From contig NZ_JACHXS010000007.1 of NCBI RefSeq assembly GCF_014192225.1, forward strand, positions 124,001-188,000: a stretch of DNA of 64,000 nucleotides, written 5' to 3'. Below, in pieces: positions 25,694 to 34,264 of this stretch. The notes below the pieces were generated by a model, which saw only the letters and a list, made by a program, of their open reading frames with translations, ran no database searches and was not told the origin of the DNA. How positions within the stretch are numbered: the stretch's first letter is position 1; each line of letters opens with the position of its first letter. This DNA comes from Pseudoduganella umbonata. Its GTDB lineage: Bacteria > Pseudomonadota > Gammaproteobacteria > Burkholderiales > Burkholderiaceae_D. Position numbers and translations under genes: made by a program.

Positions 25694-26350
25694 TCAGGCT
25701 GCCGAGTGCCGCCGGAAATGGCTCAGCGTGGGCCCGGTGCCGGCCAGCCGGTCGATGCTGTCGCCGAACATGCGGGCGGAAGCGGCAAGCACCAGCGCTT
25801 CCCCTGCCGCCGGCCGTTCCAGCAGGGCAGGCGTGACATGCGCCAGCACCGGGATTTCCTCGGCCAGCGGCGCGCCATGGTCGGCAAACAGGCCATCCTC
25901 GCCGGAGCCGGCAACCGTGCGGATGCGCCGGCTTTCCCGGTAAGTGCTGAAGCCCCACAGTTGCGCCACGCAGTGCAGCGCCATCGCCATCACTTCACCG
26001 GCCGGGTACAGCGCCAGCAGCGTCTCGCGGAAACCGCCGCGCAGGCTGCCGTTGACGCGCGACCACGCGTTGCCATGGATGAGCGCCCCCGCCAGGTCCG
26101 CATGGCAGACCAGCACGCCGCCGGGATAGGCGCCGACGAACATGGCGTCATCGCCGGGATGCAGCGCATGCCACAGCGAGACCTCGCCGGCATGCCGGTA
26201 ACCATCCGCGGCGAGTTCGCGCACGATGCCGGCTGCCCGGTCCACGTCGTTGCCGGCGGGAGCCCCGAAGGTGCCGGGCCGGTCCGTCGCGCACACGATC
26301 GACAGTTCCCAGCGCATCGCGCCAGCTTCCCTCATCATCTCCGGATTCAT
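25694..26350 (-). CDS. Uncharacterised protein, DUF6928-like, last gene of the fds operon
   Basis: 218 residues; a start at 26317 (MRWELSIVCATD) is also possible. The pattern of an AMFVGAYPGGVLVC segment, then ALHCVAQLWGFSTY and a GLFADHGAPLAEEI stretch, resembles the DUF6928 family as I remember it. This is a weak family call. No catalytic motif or membrane span is seen. It lies 9 bases after fdsD, where several fds operons have fdsC (FdhD), and shows no FdhD sequence. It is probably co-transcribed with fdsGBAD, and a role in formate dehydrogenase function is only guilt by association. Confidence 0.6.
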   Translation of the reverse strand: MNPEMMREAGAMRWELSIVCATDRPGTFGAPAGNDVDRAAGIVRELAADGYRHAGEVSLWHALHPGDDAMFVGAYPGGVLVCHADLAGALIHGNAWSRVNGSLRGGFRETLLALYPAGEVMAMALHCVAQLWGFSTYRESRRIRTVAGSGEDGLFADHGAPLAEEIPVLAHVTPALLERPAAGEALVLAASARMFGDSIDRLAGTGPTLSHFRRHSAA

Positions 26351-26359
26351 CCCGGGGAT

Positions 26360-26641
26360 TCATCCCGCGTCGCCGCCGGTATCCGCGTCCTCGGGTACCG
26401 ACGTGTTCACGGCCGGCGCGTCATGCCCGGCGCGGTGCGCCGCGAGGGCGCCCAGCACGATGGCATCGAGGCCTTCGCCGCGCGCCGTATCCATGTGCAG
26501 GTAGAGCCGGCTGCGCATGCGCGGCGCCCAGTAGCGCTGGATGTGCTGGGCGATGCCCGTCTGCGCTTCCTCGCGGTCGGGAAAAGAGGCATAGAAGCTG
26601 CCGATCTGGTTGGCCATCGTGACCAGGTTGTCGATGTTCAT
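26360..26641 (-). CDS. fdsD: NAD-dependent formate dehydrogenase, delta subunit
   Basis: 93 residues from ATG 26641, which overlaps the fdsA stop (ATGA). The conserved start MNIDNLVTMANQIGSFYASF, then QTGIAQHIQRYWAPRMR, identifies FdsD. FdsD is a small soluble subunit of the cytosolic molybdenum formate dehydrogenase, needed for full activity. Its C-terminal third (HDAPAVNTSVPEDADTGG) is acidic and probably disordered. Confidence 0.88.
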   Translation of the reverse strand: MNIDNLVTMANQIGSFYASFPDREEAQTGIAQHIQRYWAPRMRSRLYLHMDTARGEGLDAIVLGALAAHRAGHDAPAVNTSVPEDADTGGDAG

Positions 26642-29523
26642 CCGCGCACCTCCAGCAGCGCATTGCCTGCCCCGTCGGCGGCCAGGCTGGCATCGGCCAG
26701 TCCCAGTTGCGCCGTGTTGAAGCGCTGGTACTCGCGCTGCCATTCCGACGGCTGCTGCACCGGCATCACCTGCACGGCCGTTACCTTGTACTCGGGGCAG
26801 TTGGTGGCCCAGTCGGAATTCTCCGTGGTGATCACGTTGGCACCCGATTCCGGGAAGTGGAACGTGGTGTAGACCACGCCCGGCTGCATGCGCTCCGTCA
26901 CCAGCGCGCGCAGCACGGTCTCGCCGGCGCGGCTCTGGATGCCCACCCAGTCGTCGTTCCTGATGCCGCGCTCCTGTGCGTCGTGCGGGTGGATCTCGAG
27001 CCGGTCCTCGTCGTGCCAGCGCACGTTCTCCGTGCGCCGCGTCTGCGCGCCCACGTTGTATTGCGACAGGATGCGGCCCGTCGTCAGGATCAGCGGATAG
27101 CGCCGCGTGACCTTCTCGCTGGTGGCCACGTACTGGGTGATGATGAAGCGGCCCTTGCCGCGCACGAAGGTGTCGACGTGCATCGTCGGCGTGCCTTCCG
27201 GGGCCGCATCGTTGCAGGGCCACTGGATGCTGCCCAGTTCATCGAGCCGGCGGTAGCTGACACCCGTGAAGGTGGGCGTCAGCCGCGCGATCTCGTCCAT
27301 GATTTCCGACGGATGGCCGTAATTCATCGGGTAGCCCAGCCGGTTCGACAGCGCCATCGTTGCTTCCCAGTCGGCCAGACCGGCGCGCGGCGGCATCACC
27401 TTGCGCACGCGCGAGATGCGCCGCTCGGCATTGGTGAACGTGCCGTCCTTTTCCAGGAACGACGAGCCGGGCAGCAGCACGTGCGCGTACTTGGCCGTCT
27501 CGTTCAGGAAGATGTCCTGCACCACGATGCACTCCATCGCCGACAGCGCCGCGGTCACGTGCTGCGTGTTCGGATCGGACTGCACGATATCCTCGCCCTG
27601 GCAATACAGGCCCAGGAAACTGCCGTCGAGCGCCGCATCGAACATGTTCGGAATGCGCAGGCCGGGTTCGTCCTGCAGCGGTACGCCCCAGGCCTGCTCG
27701 AACATGCCGCGCACGGTACTGTCGGATACGTGCCGGTAGCCGGGCAGCTCGTGCGGGAAGGAGCCGATGTCGCACGAGCCCTGCACATTGTTCTGGCCGC
27801 GCAGCGGATTCACGCCCACGCCTTCGCGCCCCACGTTCCCGGTTGCCATGGCCAGGTTGGCGATCGCCATCACGGCCGTCGAACCCTGCGCATGCTCCGT
27901 CACGCCGAGGCCGTAGTAGATCGCCGCATTGCCGCCGGTGGCATACAGCCGTGCCGCTTCGCGTACCTGCGCCGCCGGCACGCCGGTCACGCTTTCCATT
28001 TCCTCCGGCGAATTGGCCGGCTGCGCCACGAAGTCGCGCCACTGCAGGAACGCGCGGTCCTCGCAGCGTTCGGCGATGAACTCTTCCGCCAGCAGGCCTT
28101 CGGCGACGATCACGTGCGCCAGCGACGACAGCAGCGCCACGTTGGTACCGGGCCGCAGTTGCAGGTGGTGGTCGGCGCGCACGTGCGGCGACTTGATCAG
28201 GTCGATGCGGCGCGGGTCGGCGACGATCAGGCGGGCGCCCTGGCGCAGCCGCTTCTTCATCCGCGAGCCGAACACCGGGTGGCCGTCGGTGGGATTGGCG
28301 CCGATCACCAGCACCACGTCGGTATGCTCGATCGACTTGAAGCTCTGCGTGCCGGCCGATTCGCCCAGCGTCTGTTTCAGGCCGTAGCCGGTCGGCGAGT
28401 GGCACACCCTTGCGCAAGTGTCCACGTTGTTGTTGCCGAAGGCCGCACGCACCAGCTTCTGCACCAGGTAGCCTTCCTCGTTGGTGCAACGCGACGACAC
28501 GATGCCGCCGATCGCATCGCGGCCATGTTTCGCCTGGATGCGGCGGAATTCCGATGCCGCGTAATCCAGCGCTTCGTCCCACGATACCTCGCGCCACGGA
28601 TCGGTGATCTTCGCGCGGATCATCGGCTTGGTGATGCGGTCCTTGTGCGTGGCATAGCCCCACGCGAAGCGGCCCTTCACGCAAGCATGGCCCTCGTTGG
28701 CCTTGCCGTCCTTCGCCGGCACCATCCGCACCACCTCGTTGCCCTTCATCTCCGCGTTCAGCGAGCAACCCACGCCGCAATAGGCGCAAGTGGTGGTGAT
28801 GCTGTGCTCGGCCTGGCCCAGCCAGATCACCGATTTCTCCGTCAGCGTCGCCGTCGGGCAGGCTTCCACGCAGGCACCGCACGATACGCATTCCGACTCC
28901 ATGAACGGTTCGTTCTGGCCCGCTGAAACGCGCGAGTCGAAGCCGCGGCCGGAGATCGTCAGCGCGAACGTGCCCTGGGTTTCCTCGCACGCCCGCACGC
29001 AGCGGTTGCACACGATGCACTTCGACGAGTCGAACGTGAAGTAGGGGTTCGATTCATCCTTTTTCAATGAGAGGTGGTTGTCGCCGTCGTAGCCGTAGCG
29101 CACCTCGCGCAGGCCCGTCACGCCGGCCATGTCCTGCAGCTCGCAGGCGCCGTTGGCGGGGCAGGTGAGGCAGTCGAGCGGGTGGTCGGAGATGTACAGC
29201 TCCATCACGCCCTTGCGCAGCTGCTGCAATTTCGCCGACTGCGTGCGCACCACCATGCCTTCCTCGACCGGCGTGGTGCACGATGCCGGATAGCCGCGGC
29301 GGCCATCGATCTCGACGAGGCACAGCCGGCACGAGCCGAACGGTTCCAGGCTGTCGGTGGCGCACAGCTTGGGAATGTTGATGTTGCCCAGTGCCGCGGC
29401 GCGCATCACCGAGGTGCCCGCCGCGACGGTCACGCGCTGGCCATCGATCTGCAGCGTGACGTAGTCGGTGATTACGGCGGGCGGCGGCGTGCCGAGGTCG
29501 CGGGTCAGGATGGTTTCGATCAT
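26638..29523 (-). CDS. fdsA: NAD-dependent formate dehydrogenase, alpha (catalytic, molybdopterin) subunit
   Basis: 961 residues from ATG 29523 (MIETILTRDL), chosen for the GAGGAG site; an in-frame start at 29544 lies inside fdsB. The N-terminal NuoG-like part holds a [2Fe-2S] site (CATDSLEPFGSCRLC), a His/Cys3 cluster (HPLDCLTCPANGAC) and two [4Fe-4S] sites (CIVCNRCVRAC; CVSCGACVEAC). The molybdopterin part has CAYCGVGC and the Mo-ligand region TCARVCHSPTGYG near residue 380. It oxidises formate to CO2 and passes electrons through the clusters to FdsBG. It has a 10-base gap from fdsB and overlaps fdsD. Confidence 0.95.
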   Translation of the reverse strand: MIETILTRDLGTPPPAVITDYVTLQIDGQRVTVAAGTSVMRAAALGNINIPKLCATDSLEPFGSCRLCLVEIDGRRGYPASCTTPVEEGMVVRTQSAKLQQLRKGVMELYISDHPLDCLTCPANGACELQDMAGVTGLREVRYGYDGDNHLSLKKDESNPYFTFDSSKCIVCNRCVRACEETQGTFALTISGRGFDSRVSAGQNEPFMESECVSCGACVEACPTATLTEKSVIWLGQAEHSITTTCAYCGVGCSLNAEMKGNEVVRMVPAKDGKANEGHACVKGRFAWGYATHKDRITKPMIRAKITDPWREVSWDEALDYAASEFRRIQAKHGRDAIGGIVSSRCTNEEGYLVQKLVRAAFGNNNVDTCARVCHSPTGYGLKQTLGESAGTQSFKSIEHTDVVLVIGANPTDGHPVFGSRMKKRLRQGARLIVADPRRIDLIKSPHVRADHHLQLRPGTNVALLSSLAHVIVAEGLLAEEFIAERCEDRAFLQWRDFVAQPANSPEEMESVTGVPAAQVREAARLYATGGNAAIYYGLGVTEHAQGSTAVMAIANLAMATGNVGREGVGVNPLRGQNNVQGSCDIGSFPHELPGYRHVSDSTVRGMFEQAWGVPLQDEPGLRIPNMFDAALDGSFLGLYCQGEDIVQSDPNTQHVTAALSAMECIVVQDIFLNETAKYAHVLLPGSSFLEKDGTFTNAERRISRVRKVMPPRAGLADWEATMALSNRLGYPMNYGHPSEIMDEIARLTPTFTGVSYRRLDELGSIQWPCNDAAPEGTPTMHVDTFVRGKGRFIITQYVATSEKVTRRYPLILTTGRILSQYNVGAQTRRTENVRWHDEDRLEIHPHDAQERGIRNDDWVGIQSRAGETVLRALVTERMQPGVVYTTFHFPESGANVITTENSDWATNCPEYKVTAVQVMPVQQPSEWQREYQRFNTAQLGLADASLAADGAGNALLEVRG

Positions 29524-29533
29524 CGTGTTCTCC

Positions 29534-31084
29534 TCAGGCGGCATGCCGGGACGTATCCGGCTGGCCGAAGTCTTGCGGGAAGTGGTTCAGTGCCGACAGC
29601 ACCGGGTAGGGCGTCATGCCGCCCATCGCGCACAGCGAGCCGTTCAGCATCGTGTCGCACAGGTCGCGCAACAGGTGAATTTGCTGGACCGGCTGCGTGC
29701 TGGCGCGGATCTTGTCGATCACTTCCACGCCGCGCGTGGAGCCGATGCGGCAGGGCGTGCACTTGCCGCACGATTCGATGGCGCAGAATTCCATCGCGTA
29801 GCGCGCCAGCCTGGCCATGTCGGCACGGTCGTCATGCACCACGATGCCGCCGTGCCCCAGCACCGCCCACAGCGAGGCGAACGCTTCGTAGTCGAGCGGC
29901 GTATCCCATTGCGATTCGGGCAGGTAGGCGCCCAGCGGGCCGCCCACCTGCACCGCCTTGATGGGCCGGCCCGACGCACTGCCGCCGCCGTAGCCGTACA
30001 GGATCTCGCGCAGCGTGACGCCGAAGGCCAGCTCGATGAGGCCACCATGCTTGATGTTGCCGGCCAGCTGCACGGGAAGCGTGCCGCGCGAGCGGCCCAT
30101 GCCGTAGTCCTGGTAGTAGGCGGCGCCCTTGTCGAGGATGATCGGCACCGTGGCCAGCGACAGTACGTTGTTGATGACGGTGGGCTTGCCGAACAGGCCG
30201 GCCAGCGCCGGCAGGGGCGGCTTGGCGCGCACGATGCCGCGCTTGCCTTCCACGCTTTCCAGCAGCGCGGTTTCCTCGCCGCAGATGTAGGCGCCGGCGC
30301 CCTTGCGCACTTCCAGCTCGAACGCGCGGCCGGAGCCCAGCACGTCCGCGCCCAGGTAGCCGTGATGGCGGGCGACGGCGATGGCGCCCTCCAGCCGCGC
30401 GATCGCGTGCGGGTATTCGCTGCGCACGTAGATGTAGCCGCGCGTGGCGCCGACGGCGACGCCGGCGATGGTCATGCCTTCGACCAGCACGAACGGATCG
30501 CTTTCCATGACGATGCGGTCGGCGAAGGTGCCGGAATCGCCTTCGTCGGCATTGCAGACGATGTATTTTTCGGTGCCCGGCGCCTTCAGTACCGTGTTCC
30601 ACTTGATCCCGGTGGGGAAGGCCGCCCCGCCGCGGCCGCGCAGCCCGGAGGCGGTCACGGCGGCCACGATCTCGGCCGGCGCCAGCGCGAGGGCATTGCG
30701 CAGGCCGCGATAGCCGCCATGGGCAAGGTAGTCGGCCAGCGAGCGCGGCTCGGTGATGCCGATGCGGGCGAACGTCAGCCGCTGCTGGCGCGCCAGGTAG
30801 GGAATTTCCTCGACCAGACCGAGTGCGAGCGGGTGGCCGGGTGCCCAGCCGGCATCGAACAGGCCGGGTACGTCCGCCGCATCGACAGGACCGAAGCCGG
30901 TACGGCCTTGCGGCGTTTCCACCTCCACCAGCGTTTCAAGCCACAGCAGGCCGCGGGTGCCGTTGCGCACCACCCTGATGTCGAGCCCGCGCTGCGCCGC
31001 TTCGGCCGCGATGGCGGCCGCCACGTCGTCCGCGCCTACCGCCAGCGCGGCCGAATCGCAAGGCACGTAGATGCGCGTGCTCAT
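29534..31084 (-). CDS. fdsB: NAD-dependent formate dehydrogenase, beta (FMN/NAD) subunit
   Basis: 516 residues. A thioredoxin-like N-terminal domain (~1-110, homologous to NuoE C-terminal parts) is fused to a NuoF-like core. The core has GRGGAAFPTGIKW near residue 165 (FMN/NAD site), CNADEGDSGTF, and ESCGKCTPCRIGSTRG near 440, which binds the N3-type [4Fe-4S] cluster. It reduces NAD+ with electrons from formate. Its start overlaps the fdsG stop (ATGA). Confidence 0.95.
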   Translation of the reverse strand: MSTRIYVPCDSAALAVGADDVAAAIAAEAAQRGLDIRVVRNGTRGLLWLETLVEVETPQGRTGFGPVDAADVPGLFDAGWAPGHPLALGLVEEIPYLARQQRLTFARIGITEPRSLADYLAHGGYRGLRNALALAPAEIVAAVTASGLRGRGGAAFPTGIKWNTVLKAPGTEKYIVCNADEGDSGTFADRIVMESDPFVLVEGMTIAGVAVGATRGYIYVRSEYPHAIARLEGAIAVARHHGYLGADVLGSGRAFELEVRKGAGAYICGEETALLESVEGKRGIVRAKPPLPALAGLFGKPTVINNVLSLATVPIILDKGAAYYQDYGMGRSRGTLPVQLAGNIKHGGLIELAFGVTLREILYGYGGGSASGRPIKAVQVGGPLGAYLPESQWDTPLDYEAFASLWAVLGHGGIVVHDDRADMARLARYAMEFCAIESCGKCTPCRIGSTRGVEVIDKIRASTQPVQQIHLLRDLCDTMLNGSLCAMGGMTPYPVLSALNHFPQDFGQPDTSRHAA

Positions 31085-31659
31085 ACGGCCTCCCGGGATG
31101 GCGCGGACAGAGTATCGGTCCTTAATACATCGGTCTTCAATACATCGGTCTTCAATACATCGGTCATCAGCGCGTCGAAGCGCGCCGGGGTTACCCGGGC
31201 GAACACGGCCTCATTGATCGTCAGCGCCGGCGCGGTGGCGCACTGGCCCAGGCAGTACACCGGTTCCAGCCCGAAGGCGCCGTCGGCGCTGCGGCCGTGC
31301 AGGCCACAGCCCAGCGCGCGCTCCGCATGCGCCAGCAGGGCGTCGCCGTCCATGCTCTGGCAGGCTTCGGCGCGGCATATCTGCACCACGCAGCGGGGCG
31401 GCGGTTCGGTGCGGAAGTAGTGGTAGAACGTGATCACGCCATGCACTTCGGCGCGCGACAGGTTGAAGTGCGCGGCGATGTCGGGCACGCGGTCCGGCGG
31501 AATGTAGCCGGCGCTGTCCTGCAGGCCGTGCAGCACCGGCAGCAACTGGTCTTGCCGGTTGCCGAGGCGGGCGAACAGGTCGGCGAGGATGCCATCGACG
31601 GCGGCGTGGGGGGCTTGAGCAGAAGGGATAGCTACTGCGGGGTTGGCGACTGCGGGCAT
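31081..31659 (-). CDS. fdsG: NAD-dependent formate dehydrogenase, gamma subunit
   Basis: 192 residues, NuoE-like. The [2Fe-2S] ligands are visible as C-x4-C (CRAEAC near residue 95) and C-x3-C (CLGQC near 136). AGGAGACGCC precedes the ATG. The last ~30 residues contain the direct repeat TDVLKTDVLKTDVLRTD, caused by a 15-bp in-frame DNA repeat, and make the protein longer than typical FdsG (~160-175). It is the first gene of the operon and divergent from a regulator gene. Confidence 0.93.
   Translation of the reverse strand: MPAVANPAVAIPSAQAPHAAVDGILADLFARLGNRQDQLLPVLHGLQDSAGYIPPDRVPDIAAHFNLSRAEVHGVITFYHYFRTEPPPRCVVQICRAEACQSMDGDALLAHAERALGCGLHGRSADGAFGLEPVYCLGQCATAPALTINEAVFARVTPARFDALMTDVLKTDVLKTDVLRTDTLSAPSREAV
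31114..31170. repeat. 15-bp in-frame tandem repeat within the 3' end of fdsG
   Basis: Units ATCGGTCCTTAATAC (31114-31128), ATCGGTCTTCAATAC (31129-31143 and 31144-31158) and a partial ATCGGTCATCAG (31159-31170). In fdsG it encodes repeats of the pentapeptide TDVLK. Confidence 0.92.
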
Positions 31660-31774
31660 GGCGTCTCCTGGTGTCGGCCGCTTATGCTCTGGTTTGCATA
31701 TTCGGCTTGTGTTTTATCGTGTAAATTCAGGCTAGCACCCTCCGAAAACCATATCAATAGGAAGGAATTTGCAT

Positions 31775-32839
31775 ATGCTCACCGTGGAAATCCGGCCCGA
31801 CTGGTTCCTGCGCGATGCCCGTGGCGGCACCACCGCGCTGCCCGCGCTGCTGGCGCTGCTGGGCGCCGTCAGCGAGACGGGCAGCATCAGCAAGGCGGCC
31901 AGCCAGGGCGGCATGTCGTACCGGCATGCGTGGGGGCTGCTGCAGCAGTTCAGCGAACGGTTCGGCACGGCGCTCGTGCACAAGGTACGCGGGCAGGGCA
32001 CGGTGCTGACGCCGCTGGCGGAAAAGCTGATCTGGGCCGATCGCCGCATCGGCGCGCGCCTCACGCCGCTCCTCGACAGCCTGGCGTCCGAACTGCAGCA
32101 CGAGCTGGCACGGGTGCTGGCCGCCGACACGCGCGGCGTACGGCTGACGGCTTCGCACGGTTTCGCCGTGGCGGCGCTCGTGGCCCAGTTACGCGAAGCG
32201 GGTACCGCGGTCGACATCAGCTACCGCAGCAGCACCGAGGCGGTGGCGGCGTTGGCGCGCGGCGAGTGCGACCTGGCGGGATTCCACCTGCCGCTGGGGA
32301 AGTTCGAAGGCGCGGCGGCGGCGAACTACCGGCCATGGCTGAGCAACGGGCGCCACGCCTTCCTGCACCTGGCCGTCCGCGAGCTGGGCCTGTTCGTGGC
32401 GCCGGGCAACCCGAAGGGCGTTACCGGGCTGGCCGACCTGGCCCGCGCCGACCTGCGTTTCGTCAACCGCCAGCACGGCTCGGGCACCCGCGTGCTGCTG
32501 GAACTGCTGCTGGCCGACCGCGGCATCGATCCGGCCGCCGTCCCGGGGCACGACAGCGCCGAGTTCACGCATGCGGCGGTGGCGGCCTACGTGGCCAGCG
32601 GCATGGCCGATATCAGCTTTGGCGTGGAAACGGCGGCGCGGCGCTTCGGCCTGGGATTCATTCCCGTGTGCCGCGAGCGCTACTTCCTCGCCTGCGACCG
32701 GACGGCCCTGGCCCAGCCGTTGCTGGCGGCCGTGGCGGCGGCCATGGCGCAGCAGCGCTTCCGCGCCGCGCTGGCCGACCTGCCGGGGTACGACGGCACG
32801 CTGGCCGGCACCGAGGACGACCTGTCCACGCTGTTTTGA
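31775..32839 (+). CDS. ModE-like HTH / periplasmic-binding-domain regulator, probable regulator of fds
   Basis: 354 residues from ATG 31775 with GGAAGG 9 bases before it; a TTG at 31769 is an alternative. Residues ~30-95 form a ModE-type winged HTH (LLGAVSETGSISKAASQGGMSYRHAW). The rest is a substrate-binding-protein domain of the PBP-like/MoeA-C type (GFHLPLG, NRQHGSGTRVLLELLL, SGMADISFGVE). It is divergent from fdsG across 115 bases, the position of fds regulators in Cupriavidus. It may sense molybdate/molybdopterin or formate; neither is shown. Confidence 0.8.
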   Translation: MLTVEIRPDWFLRDARGGTTALPALLALLGAVSETGSISKAASQGGMSYRHAWGLLQQFSERFGTALVHKVRGQGTVLTPLAEKLIWADRRIGARLTPLLDSLASELQHELARVLAADTRGVRLTASHGFAVAALVAQLREAGTAVDISYRSSTEAVAALARGECDLAGFHLPLGKFEGAAAANYRPWLSNGRHAFLHLAVRELGLFVAPGNPKGVTGLADLARADLRFVNRQHGSGTRVLLELLLADRGIDPAAVPGHDSAEFTHAAVAAYVASGMADISFGVETAARRFGLGFIPVCRERYFLACDRTALAQPLLAAVAAAMAQQRFRAALADLPGYDGTLAGTEDDLSTLF

Positions 32840-32865
32840 TAAATTGCCAAACGAATCTTTCAAAC

Positions 32866-32879
32866 TTAACCGCGGTCAA
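32866..32879. promoter_or_regulatory. FNR-like palindrome upstream of frc1 (site A)
   Basis: TTAACCGCGGTCAA, one mismatch from the perfect TTGACCGCGGTCAA at 41515. It lies 124 bases upstream of the first frc ATG. The 18 bases CTTAACCGCGGTCAAGGA (32865-32882) are identical to those at 36838, and ATGCGA follows both. It fits a TTGAC-N4-GTCAA Crp/Fnr-type operator. Confidence 0.7.
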
Positions 32880-33003
32880 GGAACATGCGAGCACCGGCCC
32901 GCTAAGATGGGTTGCGTCTGATGCGGGACAAAAGCTTGTCCAGGCTCATCAGGCAGCGCAGAATACAAAAAAATAATTCCATCCCAGGCACGAGGAGACC
33001 GGC

Positions 33004-34251
33004 ATGAGCAAGGCACTGGAAGGCATACGCATTCTCGACTTCACCCATGTCCAGTCCGGACCCACCTGCACCCAGCTGCTGGCCTGGTTCGGTGCCGACG
33101 TCATCAAGATCGAGCGGGCCGGCGAGGGCGATGCCACGCGTGCCCAGCTGCGCGATATCCCCGACGTCGACAGCCTGTACTTCACGATGCTGAACCATAA
33201 CAAGCGCTCGATGACGCTCGATACGAAGCGGCCGGCCGGCAAGGCGGTGCTGGAAACCCTGATCCGCGACTGCGACGTGCTGGTGGAGAACTTTGCGCCC
33301 GGCGCGATGGACCGCATGGGCTTTTCGTGGGAGCGCATCAGCGAGCTCAACCCGCGCATGGTCGTCGCTTCCGTGAAGGGCTTCGGGCCGGGGCCCTACG
33401 AGCAGTGCAAGGTCTACGAGAACGTGGCGCAATGCGCCGGCGGCTCGGCCGCCACGACGGGCTTCGACGACGGGCCGCCCGTCGTCACCGGCGCCCAGAT
33501 CGGCGACAGCGGCAGCGGCCTGCACCTGGCGCTGGGCATCGTCACGGCGCTGTTCCAGCGCACCGCCACCGGGCGCGGCCAGCGCGTGCAGATCGCCATG
33601 CAGGATGCGGTGCTGAACCTGTGCCGCGTGAAGCTGCGCGACCAGCAGCGCCTGGAACGCACCGGCGTGATGGAGGAGTATCCCCAGTACGCCAATGGCC
33701 GGTTCGGCGAGTCGGTGCCGCGCGCGGGCAACGCCTCCGGCGGCGGCCAGCCCGGCTGGATCCTGAAGTGCAAGGGCTGGGAGACCGATCCGAACGCCTA
33801 CATCTATTTCATCGCCCAGGCGGCCGTGTGGCCGGCGATCTGCCGCGTGATCGGCCGCCCGGAATGGATCGAGGATCCGGCCTACGCCACGCCGCGCGCC
33901 CGGCTGCCGCACCTGATGCGGATCTTCGCCACCGTCGAGGAATGGACGAAGACGCTGACCAAGTTCGAGGTGATGGAGATTTTGAACCGCGACGACATCC
34001 CGTGCGGGCCGATCCTGTCGATGAAGGAGCTGGCCGAGGAACCGTCGCTGCGCGCCACCGGGACGATCGTCGAGGTCGACCATCCGGAGCGCGGGCCGTA
34101 TCTGACCGTCGGCAATCCGATCAAGCTGTCCGACAGTCCCACCACGGTGCGGCGCTCGCCGCTGCTGGGCGAGCACACGACGGAAGTGCTGTCGCAACTC
34201 GGCTACAGCGACGAGCAGATCGCCGCGCTGCGCGCCGAACGGGTGATCTGA
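33004..34251 (+). CDS. frc: Formyl-CoA:oxalate CoA-transferase, copy 1
   Basis: 415 residues, class III CoA-transferase. Gln17 sits in FTHVQSGP, the nucleophilic Asp (168 here, 169 in Oxalobacter Frc) in MQDAVLNLCRVKLRDQQR, and the mobile glycine loop in GNASGGGQPGW, where the first Gly of the usual GGGG is Ser. GAGGAGACCGGC precedes the ATG. It moves CoA from formyl-CoA to oxalate, supplying oxalyl-CoA for Oxc. It is strongly similar to the copy at 43431 but has diverged throughout. The HDAC-family gene follows 13 bases on. Confidence 0.92.
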   Translation: MSKALEGIRILDFTHVQSGPTCTQLLAWFGADVIKIERAGEGDATRAQLRDIPDVDSLYFTMLNHNKRSMTLDTKRPAGKAVLETLIRDCDVLVENFAPGAMDRMGFSWERISELNPRMVVASVKGFGPGPYEQCKVYENVAQCAGGSAATTGFDDGPPVVTGAQIGDSGSGLHLALGIVTALFQRTATGRGQRVQIAMQDAVLNLCRVKLRDQQRLERTGVMEEYPQYANGRFGESVPRAGNASGGGQPGWILKCKGWETDPNAYIYFIAQAAVWPAICRVIGRPEWIEDPAYATPRARLPHLMRIFATVEEWTKTLTKFEVMEILNRDDIPCGPILSMKELAEEPSLRATGTIVEVDHPERGPYLTVGNPIKLSDSPTTVRRSPLLGEHTTEVLSQLGYSDEQIAALRAERVI

Positions 34252-34264
34252 CGCGGGAGGCGCG

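Noticed and set aside
26707..28926. 739-codon plus-strand ORF opposite fdsA
   Set aside because: The His/Arg-rich translation has no motif and exactly shadows fdsA codons.
29468..31420. 650-codon plus-strand ORF opposite fdsB/fdsG
   Set aside because: Antisense shadow; the fds genes have full cofactor motifs.
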